Below are positions 1 to 6,653 of a stretch of DNA of 19,360 bases, piece by piece. This stretch comes from JAJZJT01 sp049964655 (GTDB lineage Bacteria > Actinomycetota > Acidimicrobiia > Acidimicrobiales > RAAP-2), in NCBI GenBank assembly GCA_049964655.1, contig JBMFXC010000051.1:1-19360 (forward strand), written 5' to 3'. The position numbers and the translations under genes were made by a program. Within the stretch, counting starts at the first letter, position 1, and each line of letters starts with the position of its first letter. Below the pieces are notes generated by a model, which did no database searches, was not told the origin of the DNA, and saw nothing but the letters and a program-made list of their open reading frames with translations.

Positions 1-533
1 TCTCCCATCCCAAGGACTTCACCCCGGTATGCACGACCGAGCTCGGTGCCTTTGCCAAGGCAAAGCCCGAGTTCGACAAGCGCAACACGAAGTTGATCGG
101 CTTGTCGGTCGACGACGTCGCCTCCCACCGGGCATGGGCCGGCGACATCGCCGAGACCCAGGGCACCGCCCTCAACTTCCCCCTCATCGGGGACCAGGAC
201 CGCGTGGTCGCCGAGCTCTACGACATGATCCACCCGAGCGCGGATGACACCCTGACGGTGCGGTCGGTGTTCATCATCGGCCCCGACAAGAAGGTGAAGC
301 TCACCCTCACCTACCCGGCTTCGACGGGACGGAGCGTCCCGGAGATCCTCCGCGTCCTCGACTCGCTCCAGCTCACTGCCCAGTACCAGGTGTCGACCCC
401 GGTGAACTGGGAGGAGGGTGGCGACGTGGTGATCTCGCCGGCCATCCCCGACGACGAGGCGAAGGAGCGCTTCCCCAAGGGGTTCACCACCCTCAAGCCC
501 TACCTGCGGATGACGCCACAGCCGAACCGGTGA
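1..533 (+). CDS. Peroxiredoxin, Prx6 (1-Cys) type, 5' end missing
   Basis: This is the C-terminal part (about 176 residues) of a thiol peroxidase that reduces hydrogen peroxide and alkyl hydroperoxides in the cytosol. The reading frame is already open at the window edge (codons start at base 3) and ends with TGA at 531-533. The visible fragment begins SHPKDFTPVCTTELG, which contains the peroxiredoxin active-site pattern PxxxTxxC. The peroxidatic Cys is the codon at 30-32. The downstream VRSVFIIGPDKKV segment carries the conserved Arg and the strand after it. The long C-terminal part (WEEGGDVVISP, then FPKGFTTLKPYLR) is typical of the Prx6 group rather than AhpC or Bcp. Prx6 proteins run to about 215-220 residues, so roughly 40 N-terminal residues lie outside. 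No second Cys is visible after the peroxidatic one, which fits a 1-Cys mechanism. The electron donor cannot be read from this fragment. Confidence 0.93.
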   Translation, partial: SHPKDFTPVCTTELGAFAKAKPEFDKRNTKLIGLSVDDVASHRAWAGDIAETQGTALNFPLIGDQDRVVAELYDMIHPSADDTLTVRSVFIIGPDKKVKLTLTYPASTGRSVPEILRVLDSLQLTAQYQVSTPVNWEEGGDVVISPAIPDDEAKERFPKGFTTLKPYLRMTPQPNR

Positions 534-543
534 GCGGAAGCGA

Positions 544-565
544 CCCGGCCGCGTTGGCGGCCGGG
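544..565 (+). terminator. Hairpin after the peroxiredoxin gene
   Basis: A perfect 9-bp GC stem (CCCGGCCGC at 544-552 with GCGGCCGGG at 557-565) closes a 4-base loop GTTG, 10 bases after the stop codon. No T-run follows. It is probably a transcription stop or 3'-end stabiliser that separates this gene from rpsO. Lack of a U-tract is common in high-GC actinobacteria, so function is inferred from position. Confidence 0.55.
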
Positions 566-607
566 CCGCCGAGGCGCGAACGATGCGCCCACCCGGCCCA
601 CCCCTGC

Positions 608-613
608 TAGCAT
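608..613 (+). promoter_or_regulatory. Putative -10 element of the rpsO-pnp promoter
   Basis: TAGCAT matches the actinobacterial -10 form TANNNT. A start site about 7 bases downstream would be near 620, exactly where the leader hairpin begins. I see no convincing -35 box. The box overlaps the ATG at 612, which argues against that ATG as the rpsO start. Confidence 0.4.
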
Positions 614-619
614 GAACCC

Positions 620-671
620 GCTGGTGGACGTCACCACCAGCACGTCCACACGCCAGAGGTCCACCCACGTC
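620..671 (+). promoter_or_regulatory. Structured rpsO leader with competing stems (possible S15 autoregulatory element)
   Basis: Three pairings share one segment. (1) An 8-bp perfect stem: GCTGGTGG 620-627 with CCACCAGC 634-641, loop 628-633. (2) GTGGACGT 624-631 with ACGTCCAC 642-649, also 8 bp. If only the loop bases ACGT 628-631 pair with ACGT 642-645, this becomes an H-type pseudoknot on stem 1. (3) GGTGGAC 623-629 with GTCCACC 659-665, which reaches the 3' edge of the AGAGG Shine-Dalgarno (655-659). Ribosomal protein S15 is known to repress its own mRNA through such leader structures in several bacteria. Binding here is inference. Confidence 0.4.
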
Positions 672-929
672 ATGCCCGACAAGCAGGCTACGATTGCCGA
701 GTACCGGCTCCACGACACCGACACCGGCTCGCCCGAGGTCCAGATCGCGATCCTGAGCGAACGCATCGCCCACCTCACCGAGCACCTGAAGGTGCACAAG
801 GGGGACCACCACACCCGGCGTGGGCTGCTGAAGCTCATCGGGCGTCGCCGCAGGCTCCTCGACTACGTGAGGAACAACGACGTCGAGCGCTACCGCGAGC
901 TGATCGGTCGCCTCGGACTCCGCCGCTAG
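672..929 (+). CDS. rpsO: 30S ribosomal protein S15
   Basis: An 85-residue S15, the small-subunit protein that binds the 16S rRNA central domain early in assembly. The family core is intact: HDTDTGSPEVQIAIL near residues 14-28, HKGDHHTRRGLLKL around residues 42-55, and the C-terminal ERYRELIGRLGLRR. I chose ATG 672 because the protein then begins MPDKQATIAEY and is close to the usual 89 residues. AGAGG at 655-659 serves as Shine-Dalgarno at a rather long 12-base spacing. An in-frame ATG at 612 would add 20 residues with no S15 character and overlaps the putative -10 box. The gene is followed by a hairpin and then pnp, the rpsO-pnp pairing conserved across bacteria. The upstream neighbour here is a peroxiredoxin, where many actinobacteria have truB and ribF. 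Confidence 0.97.
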   Translation: MPDKQATIAEYRLHDTDTGSPEVQIAILSERIAHLTEHLKVHKGDHHTRRGLLKLIGRRRRLLDYVRNNDVERYRELIGRLGLRR

Positions 930-938
930 TCGGCACCG

Positions 939-961
939 CCGCCCGGCTTCGTGCCGGGCGG
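939..961 (+). terminator. Hairpin after rpsO (partial terminator or RNA processing site)
   Basis: A perfect 9-bp stem (CCGCCCGGC 939-947 with GCCGGGCGG 953-961) has a 5-base loop TTCGT. It starts 9 bases after the rpsO stop. There is no U-run, only AATT shortly after. No promoter is evident between here and pnp, so partial read-through into pnp is likely, as known for rpsO-pnp in other bacteria. Confidence 0.55.
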
Positions 962-1203
962 TCGCAATTCTGCCCTGCCCGTCGCCTGTCGGCCGGCAGG
1001 GGAGGGACCCGGGTAACCGGGTCCGAGACGGTGCCGGGCCACTCCGGGCTCCGGACGACGTCCGGCGGTGTGGACCGGTGCACATCGAGAGACCGGGCCT
1101 CTGCTCGGTCAGTCACCAGTTGCCGATCTCCGGGGGGTCTCTGCCACCGGGAGGTCGACCACTGGGAACTGGCTCGGGAGGCCCCTGACCACCAAGGAGC
1201 GTC
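962..1203 (+). promoter_or_regulatory. Structured rpsO-pnp spacer / pnp leader
   Basis: No gene is evident in this stretch, but it contains several inverted repeats. An 8-bp stem GGACCCGG 1005-1012 / CCGGGTCC 1017-1024 is capped by GTAA, a GNRA-type tetraloop. CCGGAC 1051-1056 pairs with GTCCGG 1060-1065. AGAGACC 1088-1094 pairs with GGTCTCT 1136-1142, and CCAGTT 1116-1121 could pair with AACTGG 1167-1172. In E. coli and Streptomyces the equivalent region is cut by RNase III and used for pnp autoregulation. The same role here is inference. The Shine-Dalgarno AAGGAG at 1194-1199 sits 4 bases before the pnp ATG. Confidence 0.4.
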
Positions 1204-3585
1204 ATGTCAGACGCCATCTCCGTGTCGGCCCCGATCAGCGGGACCGACCGAACGCTCACCTTCGAGGCGGGCAAGCTCGCCCAACAGGCCGACGGCGCCG
1301 TCGTCGGCCGTATCGGCGACACCGTCCTGTTGGCCACGGCTACCGCCGCCCGGTCGGTGCGGGAGGGGACGGACTTCTTCCCCCTCACCGTGGACATCGA
1401 GGAGCGGGCCTACGCAGCGGGGAAGATCCCCGGTTCCTTCTTCCGCCGCGAGGGCAAGGCTTCCGACCAGGCCATCCTCACCTGCCGACTGATCGACCGC
1501 CCCCTGCGACCGTCGTTCCCGAAGGGCTTCCGCAACGAGGTCCACGTGGTTGGCACCATCTTCGGCGCCGACCAGGTCAATCCCCACGACGTGCTGGCCA
1601 TCAACGCGGCCTCGGCAGCCCTGATGCTCTCGGGCATCCCCTTTGACGGCCCGATCGGCGCCGTGCGGATCGCCTACGGGACCGACGGCCAGTGGATCCC
1701 GCACCCCACCTTCGAGGAGGGTGAGGGCTCGACGTTCGAACTGGTGGTGGCTGGTCGCGCCCTCGGCGAGGCCGACGACGCCGACATCGCCATCATGATG
1801 GTCGAGGCGGGCGGCACCGAACGGTCCTTCGCCTACTACGAGGAAGGGGCCCCCAAGGTCACCGAAGAGGTGTTGGCGGGAGGGCTCGAGGCTGCCAAGA
1901 CGTGGATCCGCGAGTCGATCGTGCTCCAGCGACGTCTCGTCGACGCCTACGTGGCGGCACGTGGCCCCATCGAGACCATCCCGTTCCAGACGTTCTCCGA
2001 CTACGGCGACGACGTCTACGAGCGAGTCGCTGCCGTCGGCACCGAGCGAGTCGCTGCCGCCAACGCTTCGACCGCCAAGGCCGAGCGCAACGCCGCCCTC
2101 GACGAGGTGACGGCCACCCTGGTGGGCGAGCTGGCTCCCGAGTTCCCCGAGCGCGAGCGCGAGATCAAGGCGGCCGTGCGTGCGCTCACGAAGAAGCTCG
2201 TCCGTCGGCGCATCGTCGAAGAAGGGGTCCGCATCGACGGCCGGACGACGTCGGAGATCCGGCCGCTGTCCGCCGAGGTCGACATCCTCCCGACGGCGCA
2301 CGGCTCGGCGCTCTTCCAGCGAGGCGAGACCCAGGTGCTCAACGTCACCACCCTCGGGATGCCGCGGATGAACCAGCTCCTCGACACCATCACGCCGGTC
2401 ACCTCCAAGCGCTACCTGCACCACTACAACTTCCCCCCGTACTCGACCGGCGAGACCGGGTTCATGCGCGGTCCCAAGCGTCGCGAGATCGGCCACGGTC
2501 TGCTGGCCGAGCGGGCACTGCTGCCGGTCGTCCCGGCTCAGGACGAGTTCCCCTACACGCTGCGCCTGGTGTCGGACGTCCTGTCGTCGAACGGCTCGAC
2601 GTCGATGGCCTCGGTGTGCGGCTCGACGCTGTCGATGATGGCGGCCGGCGTGCCACTCAAGGCGCCGGTGGCCGGCATCGCCATGGGGTTGGTCCACGAC
2701 GACGGCTCCTACGTCACCCTCACCGACATCCTGGGGGCCGAGGACGCCTTCGGCGACATGGACTTCAAGGTGGCCGGAACGGCGGACGCCGTGACGGCCC
2801 TCCAGCTCGACACGAAGATCGACGGCCTCCCGGCTGACGTGCTCGCCCAGGCCCTGCTCCAGGCCAAGGAGGCGCGTCTCGCCATCCTCAAGGTCATGGC
2901 TGCGGCCATTGCCGAGCCCCGGGCCGAGGTGGCGGCAACGGCGCCGAAGATCGTCTCCTTCGAGATCCCCATGGACAAGATCGGCGAGGTCATCGGGCCC
3001 AAGGGCAAGGTGATCAACGCGCTGCAGCTCGAGACAGGAGCGGACATCGCCGTCGACGACGACGGCATGGTCGGGACCGTGACCATCGGCGCCAAGGACG
3101 CCACGGCCGTCGAGGAGGCCCGGCGCCGGATCGCCACCATCCTCGACCCGCCGATGGCCGAGGTGGGCGCCACCTATCCGGGCAAGGTGGTCAACATCAC
3201 GAAGTTCGGTGCCTTCGTGAACATCCTTCCCGGACGTGACGGCCTCTTGCACATCTCGAAGATCGGTCGAGGCAAGCGAGTCGAGCGTGTCGAGGACGTC
3301 CTCGAGCTCGGTCAGCCGGTCGAGGTGCGGGTGGACGACATCGACCCGCAGGGCAAGGTGTCGCTCTCGCTCGCCGGCGAGCTTCCCGAGGCCCCGGCCG
3401 GCGGTAGCGGTGGCGGGGGCACCAGCAGCAGTCCTGCGCCCCGCGCCGTCTCGTTCGAGGACGCCTTCGAGGCCGAGCTGGTCGAAGAGCTCGGAGACTT
3501 GGGGCCCGCCTCGGCGGGGACCGAGGACGGCGAGCGCTCCGGCGGCGGCGACAGCCGTCGGAACCGGAGCCGGCGCCGGCGCTGA
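1204..3585 (+). CDS. pnp: Polyribonucleotide nucleotidyltransferase (PNPase)
   Basis: A 793-residue phosphorolytic 3'-5' exoribonuclease that also makes heteropolymeric RNA tails and works as a trimer in mRNA decay. Domain order is complete. The first RNase PH-like domain includes the FFPLTVDIEERAYAAGKIPGSFFRREG region. An alpha-helical linker follows, then the catalytic second RNase PH domain starting near RIDGRTTSEIRPL. The active-site segment AEDAFGDMDFKVAG places the metal and phosphate-site residues at D514, D520 and K522, equivalent to E. coli D486, D492 and K494. The KH domain has its GPKG loop near residue 598, and the S1 domain begins around residue 656 (GKVVNITKFGAFVNILPG). The last 60 residues are a Gly/Ser-rich then Arg-rich tail ending RRNRSRRRR, longer than in E. 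coli and probably RNA-binding. ATG 1204 has a strong Shine-Dalgarno. A short direct repeat lies at 2020-2059. Confidence 0.98.
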   Translation: MSDAISVSAPISGTDRTLTFEAGKLAQQADGAVVGRIGDTVLLATATAARSVREGTDFFPLTVDIEERAYAAGKIPGSFFRREGKASDQAILTCRLIDRPLRPSFPKGFRNEVHVVGTIFGADQVNPHDVLAINAASAALMLSGIPFDGPIGAVRIAYGTDGQWIPHPTFEEGEGSTFELVVAGRALGEADDADIAIMMVEAGGTERSFAYYEEGAPKVTEEVLAGGLEAAKTWIRESIVLQRRLVDAYVAARGPIETIPFQTFSDYGDDVYERVAAVGTERVAAANASTAKAERNAALDEVTATLVGELAPEFPEREREIKAAVRALTKKLVRRRIVEEGVRIDGRTTSEIRPLSAEVDILPTAHGSALFQRGETQVLNVTTLGMPRMNQLLDTITPVTSKRYLHHYNFPPYSTGETGFMRGPKRREIGHGLLAERALLPVVPAQDEFPYTLRLVSDVLSSNGSTSMASVCGSTLSMMAAGVPLKAPVAGIAMGLVHDDGSYVTLTDILGAEDAFGDMDFKVAGTADAVTALQLDTKIDGLPADVLAQALLQAKEARLAILKVMAAAIAEPRAEVAATAPKIVSFEIPMDKIGEVIGPKGKVINALQLETGADIAVDDDGMVGTVTIGAKDATAVEEARRRIATILDPPMAEVGATYPGKVVNITKFGAFVNILPGRDGLLHISKIGRGKRVERVEDVLELGQPVEVRVDDIDPQGKVSLSLAGELPEAPAGGSGGGGTSSSPAPRAVSFEDAFEAELVEELGDLGPASAGTEDGERSGGGDSRRNRSRRRR

Positions 3586-3606
3586 GCACGCCCGCACCGG
3601 GCCGAC

Positions 3607-3639
3607 CGCCGTCCCGACGGGTTCACCGTCGGGACGGCG
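3607..3639 (+). terminator. Strong hairpin after pnp
   Basis: CGCCGTCCCGACGG (3607-3620) pairs perfectly with 3626-3639, giving a 14-bp stem with the 5-base loop GTTCA, 21 bases after the pnp stop. No U-tract follows. It probably ends or protects the rpsO-pnp mRNA and may attenuate transcription into the M16 peptidase gene, whose start lies 43 bases further on. Confidence 0.6.
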
Positions 3640-3682
3640 TGCCGGCTGCGGGCCGATCCGTCTGCACGAGGACCCTCCGACC

Positions 3683-4939
3683 GTGATCCGTACCGACACG
3701 CTCCCGTTCGGGGCACGTCTGGCGACCGAGTCGATGGCCGAGTCGCGTTCGGTGTCCCTCGGCTTCTGGGTGGGGACGGGGTCACGTGACGAGACGGTCG
3801 AGCAGGCCGGGCTCTCGCACGTCCTCGAGCACCTGCTCTTCAAGGGGACGGCGGAACGCTCGTCTTCCGCCATTGCCGAGGTGCTCGACGAGGTAGGTGG
3901 CGACTGCAACGCCTACACCACGAAGGAGTACACCGCCTTCTACATCCGGTTGCTGGCCGAGCATCTCGAGCTGGGTCTCGACATCCTCTCCGACCTCATG
4001 TGGAGGCCGGCGCTCCGCCCCCATGACCTCGACGCCGAACGATCGGTGATCCTCGACGAGATCCTCATGCACCAGGACGAGCCCGCCGACGCGGCGGTGA
4101 CGCTCAGCTCGGAGCTCGTCTTCCCTGGGCACCCCCTCGGCCGCGAGGTCCTCGGTACGGAAGCGTCGGTGTCGGCCTTCGAGGCCGACGACGTCCGGGC
4201 GTTCTTCGACCACCACTACCGTCCGGGCAATCTGGTGGTGGCCGCCGCCGGTGCGCTCGGGCACGACGAGGTGGCAGAGGGGCTGGTCGCCCGCTACCGG
4301 GGTCCTGCCGGCGGCGCGGCACCGCTCCGCCAGCCTCCGGGAGCACGCACGCAACCTCTGGGCGTGGTCCGCCGGTCGACCGAGCAGGCCCACTTGGTGG
4401 TCGCCGTGCGGGCCGTCGACCGGCACGACGACCGTCGTTATGCGCTCTCCGTGGTCGACCACGTACTGGGAGGCGGGCTCTCCAGCCGGCTCTTCCAGGA
4501 GATCCGCGAGCGACGCGGCCTGGCCTACTCGGTATGGTCCGAGCTCCTCCCCTACGCCGACGCCGGGACGCTCACCGTGGGCGTCGCCACGGCGCCGGAG
4601 CACGTGCCAGAAGTGCTCGGCCTGATCGGGGAGTGCCTCGCTGCCGTGGCCGACGCGGGCGTGACCGAACGCGAGCTGGCCATCGCCAAGGGCAACCTGC
4701 GGGCCGACACGTTGCTCGCCCACGAGGACCCTGCTTCGCGCATGGGACGCCTGGGGGCCGGGCTCTTGCTCCACGGGACCGTGCTCACGGTGGACGAGCA
4801 GCTCGAGCGGGTGGAACGGGTCACCCTCGAGGACGTCGCCGAGGTGGCCGCCGCCGTGCTCGGAGGAGACCGCACACTGGCGGTCGTCGGCCCGTTCGAC
4901 CCGGACCGGTTCGACGCCAGTCCCGTCGGGATCGGCTGA
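3683..4939 (+). CDS. M16-family zinc metallopeptidase (processing-peptidase-like)
   Basis: A 418-residue inverzincin peptidase, equivalent in position and family to the M16 gene next to pnp in Mycobacterium (there called pepR). The inverted zinc motif HxxEH is H46-V-L-E49-H50, inside LSHVLEHLLFKGT. The third ligand is E126 in ERSVILDEIL, 75 residues after H50, the standard spacing. The C-terminal M16 half has the typical GGGLSSRLFQEIRERRG followed by LAYSV, carrying the Arg/Tyr residues conserved in the family. No signal peptide or membrane segment is visible, so it is probably cytoplasmic. The start is GTG 3683 (MIRTDTLPFGARL), with GAGGA at 3668-3672 ten bases upstream. This start puts the protein right at the first M16 strand. 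The physiological substrate is unknown. The gene follows the pnp hairpin by 43 bases and precedes dapB by 88 bases. Confidence 0.93.
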   Translation: MIRTDTLPFGARLATESMAESRSVSLGFWVGTGSRDETVEQAGLSHVLEHLLFKGTAERSSSAIAEVLDEVGGDCNAYTTKEYTAFYIRLLAEHLELGLDILSDLMWRPALRPHDLDAERSVILDEILMHQDEPADAAVTLSSELVFPGHPLGREVLGTEASVSAFEADDVRAFFDHHYRPGNLVVAAAGALGHDEVAEGLVARYRGPAGGAAPLRQPPGARTQPLGVVRRSTEQAHLVVAVRAVDRHDDRRYALSVVDHVLGGGLSSRLFQEIRERRGLAYSVWSELLPYADAGTLTVGVATAPEHVPEVLGLIGECLAAVADAGVTERELAIAKGNLRADTLLAHEDPASRMGRLGAGLLLHGTVLTVDEQLERVERVTLEDVAEVAAAVLGGDRTLAVVGPFDPDRFDASPVGIG

Positions 4940-4957
4940 ACCTCGGACTGGGTCTCG

Positions 4958-5007
4958 GTCGGTGCTCCGCTGGTCGGCGTTGCCGCAGTCGGCGCTCCGC
5001 TGGTCGG
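4958..5007 (+). repeat. Direct repeat upstream of dapB
   Basis: Two 20-bp copies, 4958-4977 and 4988-5007, are identical except for one base (consensus GTCGG-T/C-GCTCCGCTGGTCGG) and are offset by 30 bp. They fill most of the M16-dapB spacer and end 8 bases before the putative dapB -10 box. They could be a regulator-binding pair or simple sequence drift. Confidence 0.6.
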
Positions 5008-5015
5008 GGCGCCGA

Positions 5016-5021
5016 TAGGGT
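5016..5021 (+). promoter_or_regulatory. Putative -10 element of dapB
   Basis: TAGGGT fits TANNNT and ends 6 bases before the GTG start. With a start site about 7 bases after the box, transcription would begin at or next to the GTG, giving a leaderless mRNA. No Shine-Dalgarno is seen. No clear -35 box. Confidence 0.4.
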
Positions 5022-5027
5022 GTCGGC

Positions 5028-5903
5028 GTGCGAGTGGGTGTGCTCGGTGCAGCCGGACGGATGGGGCGTGAGGTCTGTCGGGCCGTGGTCGACGCCGAAG
5101 GGCTCGAGCTCGTTGCCGCGGTCGACCCGGCGGCGGCGGGAACCTCCGTGGCGAACCTGGTCGGCCGTCCCCGTGACCTGCCGGTCGCCTCGGGTGACCG
5201 CGACCTGCCGGTCGCCTCGGGCGACCGCGACCTGCCGGTTGTCTCGGGTGGGCTGGACGTCCTCGTCGACGCAGCGTGCGAGGTCGTGGTCGACTTCACC
5301 CGTGCCGACGTCTCCCTCCCAGCCTTGCTGTGGTGCGCAGCGCGCGGCATCCACGCCGTGGTGGGGACCACCGGGTTCGGCGCCGACGACCTCGACGCGC
5401 TCGGCGCGGCCTTCGCCGGGCCGGCGGGCACTCCGCCGGGGCCGAACTGCATCCTGGCTCCGAACTTCGCCATCGGCGCCGTGCTCATGATGCGCTTCGC
5501 CGAGCTGGCTGCCCCGTACTTCGAGGGGGCCGAGGTCATCGAGCTGCACCATGCCGGCAAGCGGGACGCCCCCTCGGGGACGGCGGTGACGACGGCCGAG
5601 CGGATGGCGGCGGCACGTCGGGCCGTCGGGGCGGGACCGTTCCGTCCGGACGCCACCGAGGACGAGGTCGTCGCCGGGGCGCGAGGGGGAGCTGGCCCCG
5701 CTGGTATCCGGTTGCACGCCGTGCGCCTGCCCGGGTTGGTGGCCCACCAGGAGGTGGTCCTGGGCTCGGTCGGACAGACGCTGACCGTGCGGCACGACAC
5801 GACCGATCGGGCGTGCTTCATGGACGGCGTGGTGCTCGCCATCCGCCGGGTGACAGAACGCTCCGGTCTCACGATCGGGCTGGATGCCGTGCTCGGCCTG
5901 TGA
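5028..5903 (+). CDS. dapB: 4-hydroxy-tetrahydrodipicolinate reductase
   Basis: A 291-residue enzyme that reduces the DapA product with NAD(P)H in the diaminopimelate/lysine pathway. The N-terminal nucleotide-binding motif is GVLGAAGRMG (residues 4-13). VVVDFTRADVS and the GTTGF motif follow. The catalytic site is H174-H175-A-G-K178 followed by RDAPSGTA, matching E. coli HHRHK-DAPSGTAL (H159, H160, K163). PNCILAPNFAIG supplies the conserved Asn-Phe loop. The usual length is about 245-270 residues. The surplus here lies in residues 49-75, three 9-residue repeats RDLPVASGD encoded by 27-bp DNA repeats in what should be a surface loop of the Rossmann domain. GTG 5028 is chosen because it gives the exact family N-terminus and sits just after a TANNNT box. 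The stop codon overlaps the GTG of the following tetR gene. Confidence 0.95.
   Translation: MRVGVLGAAGRMGREVCRAVVDAEGLELVAAVDPAAAGTSVANLVGRPRDLPVASGDRDLPVASGDRDLPVVSGGLDVLVDAACEVVVDFTRADVSLPALLWCAARGIHAVVGTTGFGADDLDALGAAFAGPAGTPPGPNCILAPNFAIGAVLMMRFAELAAPYFEGAEVIELHHAGKRDAPSGTAVTTAERMAAARRAVGAGPFRPDATEDEVVAGARGGAGPAGIRLHAVRLPGLVAHQEVVLGSVGQTLTVRHDTTDRACFMDGVVLAIRRVTERSGLTIGLDAVLGL
5172..5252 (+). repeat. 27-bp x 3 in-frame tandem repeat in dapB
   Basis: Three adjoining 27-bp units (5172-5198, 5199-5225, 5226-5252) each encode the 9-residue unit RDLPVASGD or a close variant (the last is RDLPVVSGG). The first two units differ at only two silent third positions (CGT/CGC and GGT/GGC). The period is a multiple of three, so copy-number change keeps dapB in frame. 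Confidence 0.95.
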
Positions 5904-6511
5904 GCGAGGACGGGACCCGCTCCGAGGAGGTCCGCCAGCGCATCCTCGAGGCGACCTATGCCTGCGTGGCCCGGTGGGGCCTGGCCAAGACGACGGTCGA
6001 AGACGCCGCCCGTGAGGCCGGCCTGTCGCGTGCCACCGTCTACCGGTACTTTCCCGGTGGGCGTGACGAGCTGGTGCGTTCGGTCGTCACCTGGCAGTTC
6101 GTACACTTCTTCCTCCTCCTCTACGAGGAGATCAGCGACGCCGACAGCCTCGAGGAGGTGATGGAGCGGGGGATCCGCTTCGCTCACCAGGCCATCGTCG
6201 GCCACGATGTCCTCCAGCGGATCCTCGAGACGGAGCCCGAGCGCCTCCTGCCCACCCTGACCGTCGAGGGCGGACGGACCGTTGGTGTGATCGCCGACTT
6301 CCTCAGGCCCTACCTGCTCCGGCACGGCCTCGCTCCCGGCGTCGACGTCGGCCAAGCGGCGGACTTCCTCGCCCGGATGGTGCTCTCGTACATTTCGGCC
6401 CCCGGCCGGTGGGACCTCGACGAGCCCGACCAGGTAGCCCGTCTGGTGCGCAACGAGCTGCTGGCCGGGGTGGTGACCGGGGTGGTGGCCACCTCTGACG
6501 GCCCGGTCTGA
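5900..6511 (+). CDS. TetR/AcrR-family transcriptional regulator (first of two paralogues)
   Basis: A 203-residue one-component regulator. Near its N-terminus is a TetR helix-turn-helix: GLAKTTVEDAAREAGLSRAT then VYRYFPGG. The remainder is the alpha-helical ligand-binding and dimerisation domain, which is not conserved enough to name a ligand. GTG 5900 overlaps the dapB stop (GTGA at 5900-5903). That start gives a normal family length with 14 residues before RILEATYACVARWG. No separate Shine-Dalgarno is evident, so translation is probably coupled to dapB. The protein resembles the next TetR both in the DNA-binding part and at the C-terminus (FLARMVLSYISAP here, WLARIVLSYTVTP there), which points to gene duplication. 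The likely target is the neighbouring diiron-protein gene or the regulator pair itself; this is inference from position. Confidence 0.92.
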   Translation: MSEDGTRSEEVRQRILEATYACVARWGLAKTTVEDAAREAGLSRATVYRYFPGGRDELVRSVVTWQFVHFFLLLYEEISDADSLEEVMERGIRFAHQAIVGHDVLQRILETEPERLLPTLTVEGGRTVGVIADFLRPYLLRHGLAPGVDVGQAADFLARMVLSYISAPGRWDLDEPDQVARLVRNELLAGVVTGVVATSDGPV

Positions 6512-6616
6512 GCGCCACTCGAGCACAGGCTGTCCTGGCGGCTGTTCTCACGAGTCTTACGGGTCCGCCAGCGCGCCACTCCGGGTCGCTACCGGGGTCG
6601 CGGCGGTGGGACCTCC

Positions 6617-6646
6617 TTGACGGTGAGACAACGTCCGACTTACTGT
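6617..6646 (+). promoter_or_regulatory. Promoter of the second tetR gene
   Basis: TTGACG (6617-6622) and TACTGT (6641-6646) are separated by 18 bases, a good sigma-A-type match and the clearest promoter in the window. The expected start site is about 6653-6654, coinciding with the GTG at 6654. The rest of the 142-base gap between the two tetR genes (6512-6653) contains a GCGCCACTC direct repeat (6512-6520, 6573-6581) and no ORF. Confidence 0.6.
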
Positions 6647-6653
6647 TCCAATT

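Noticed and set aside
612..671. ATG 612 as the rpsO start
   Set aside because: It overlaps the putative -10 box and adds residues not found in S15. ATG 672 fits the family.
1207..3909. 900-codon open frame on the - strand opposite pnp
   Set aside because: It is a by-product of GC-rich codon structure. Its translation shows no recognisable domain, while the + strand encodes a complete PNPase.
3782..6526. 914-codon open frame on the - strand opposite the M16 gene, dapB and tetR
   Set aside because: It spans three well-supported + strand genes and their gaps and has low-complexity translation. It is a shadow frame.
6535..6571. Terminator between the two tetR genes (CTGGCGG/CCGCCAG)
   Set aside because: It is a 7-bp stem with a 23-base loop and no U-run, too weak to call.
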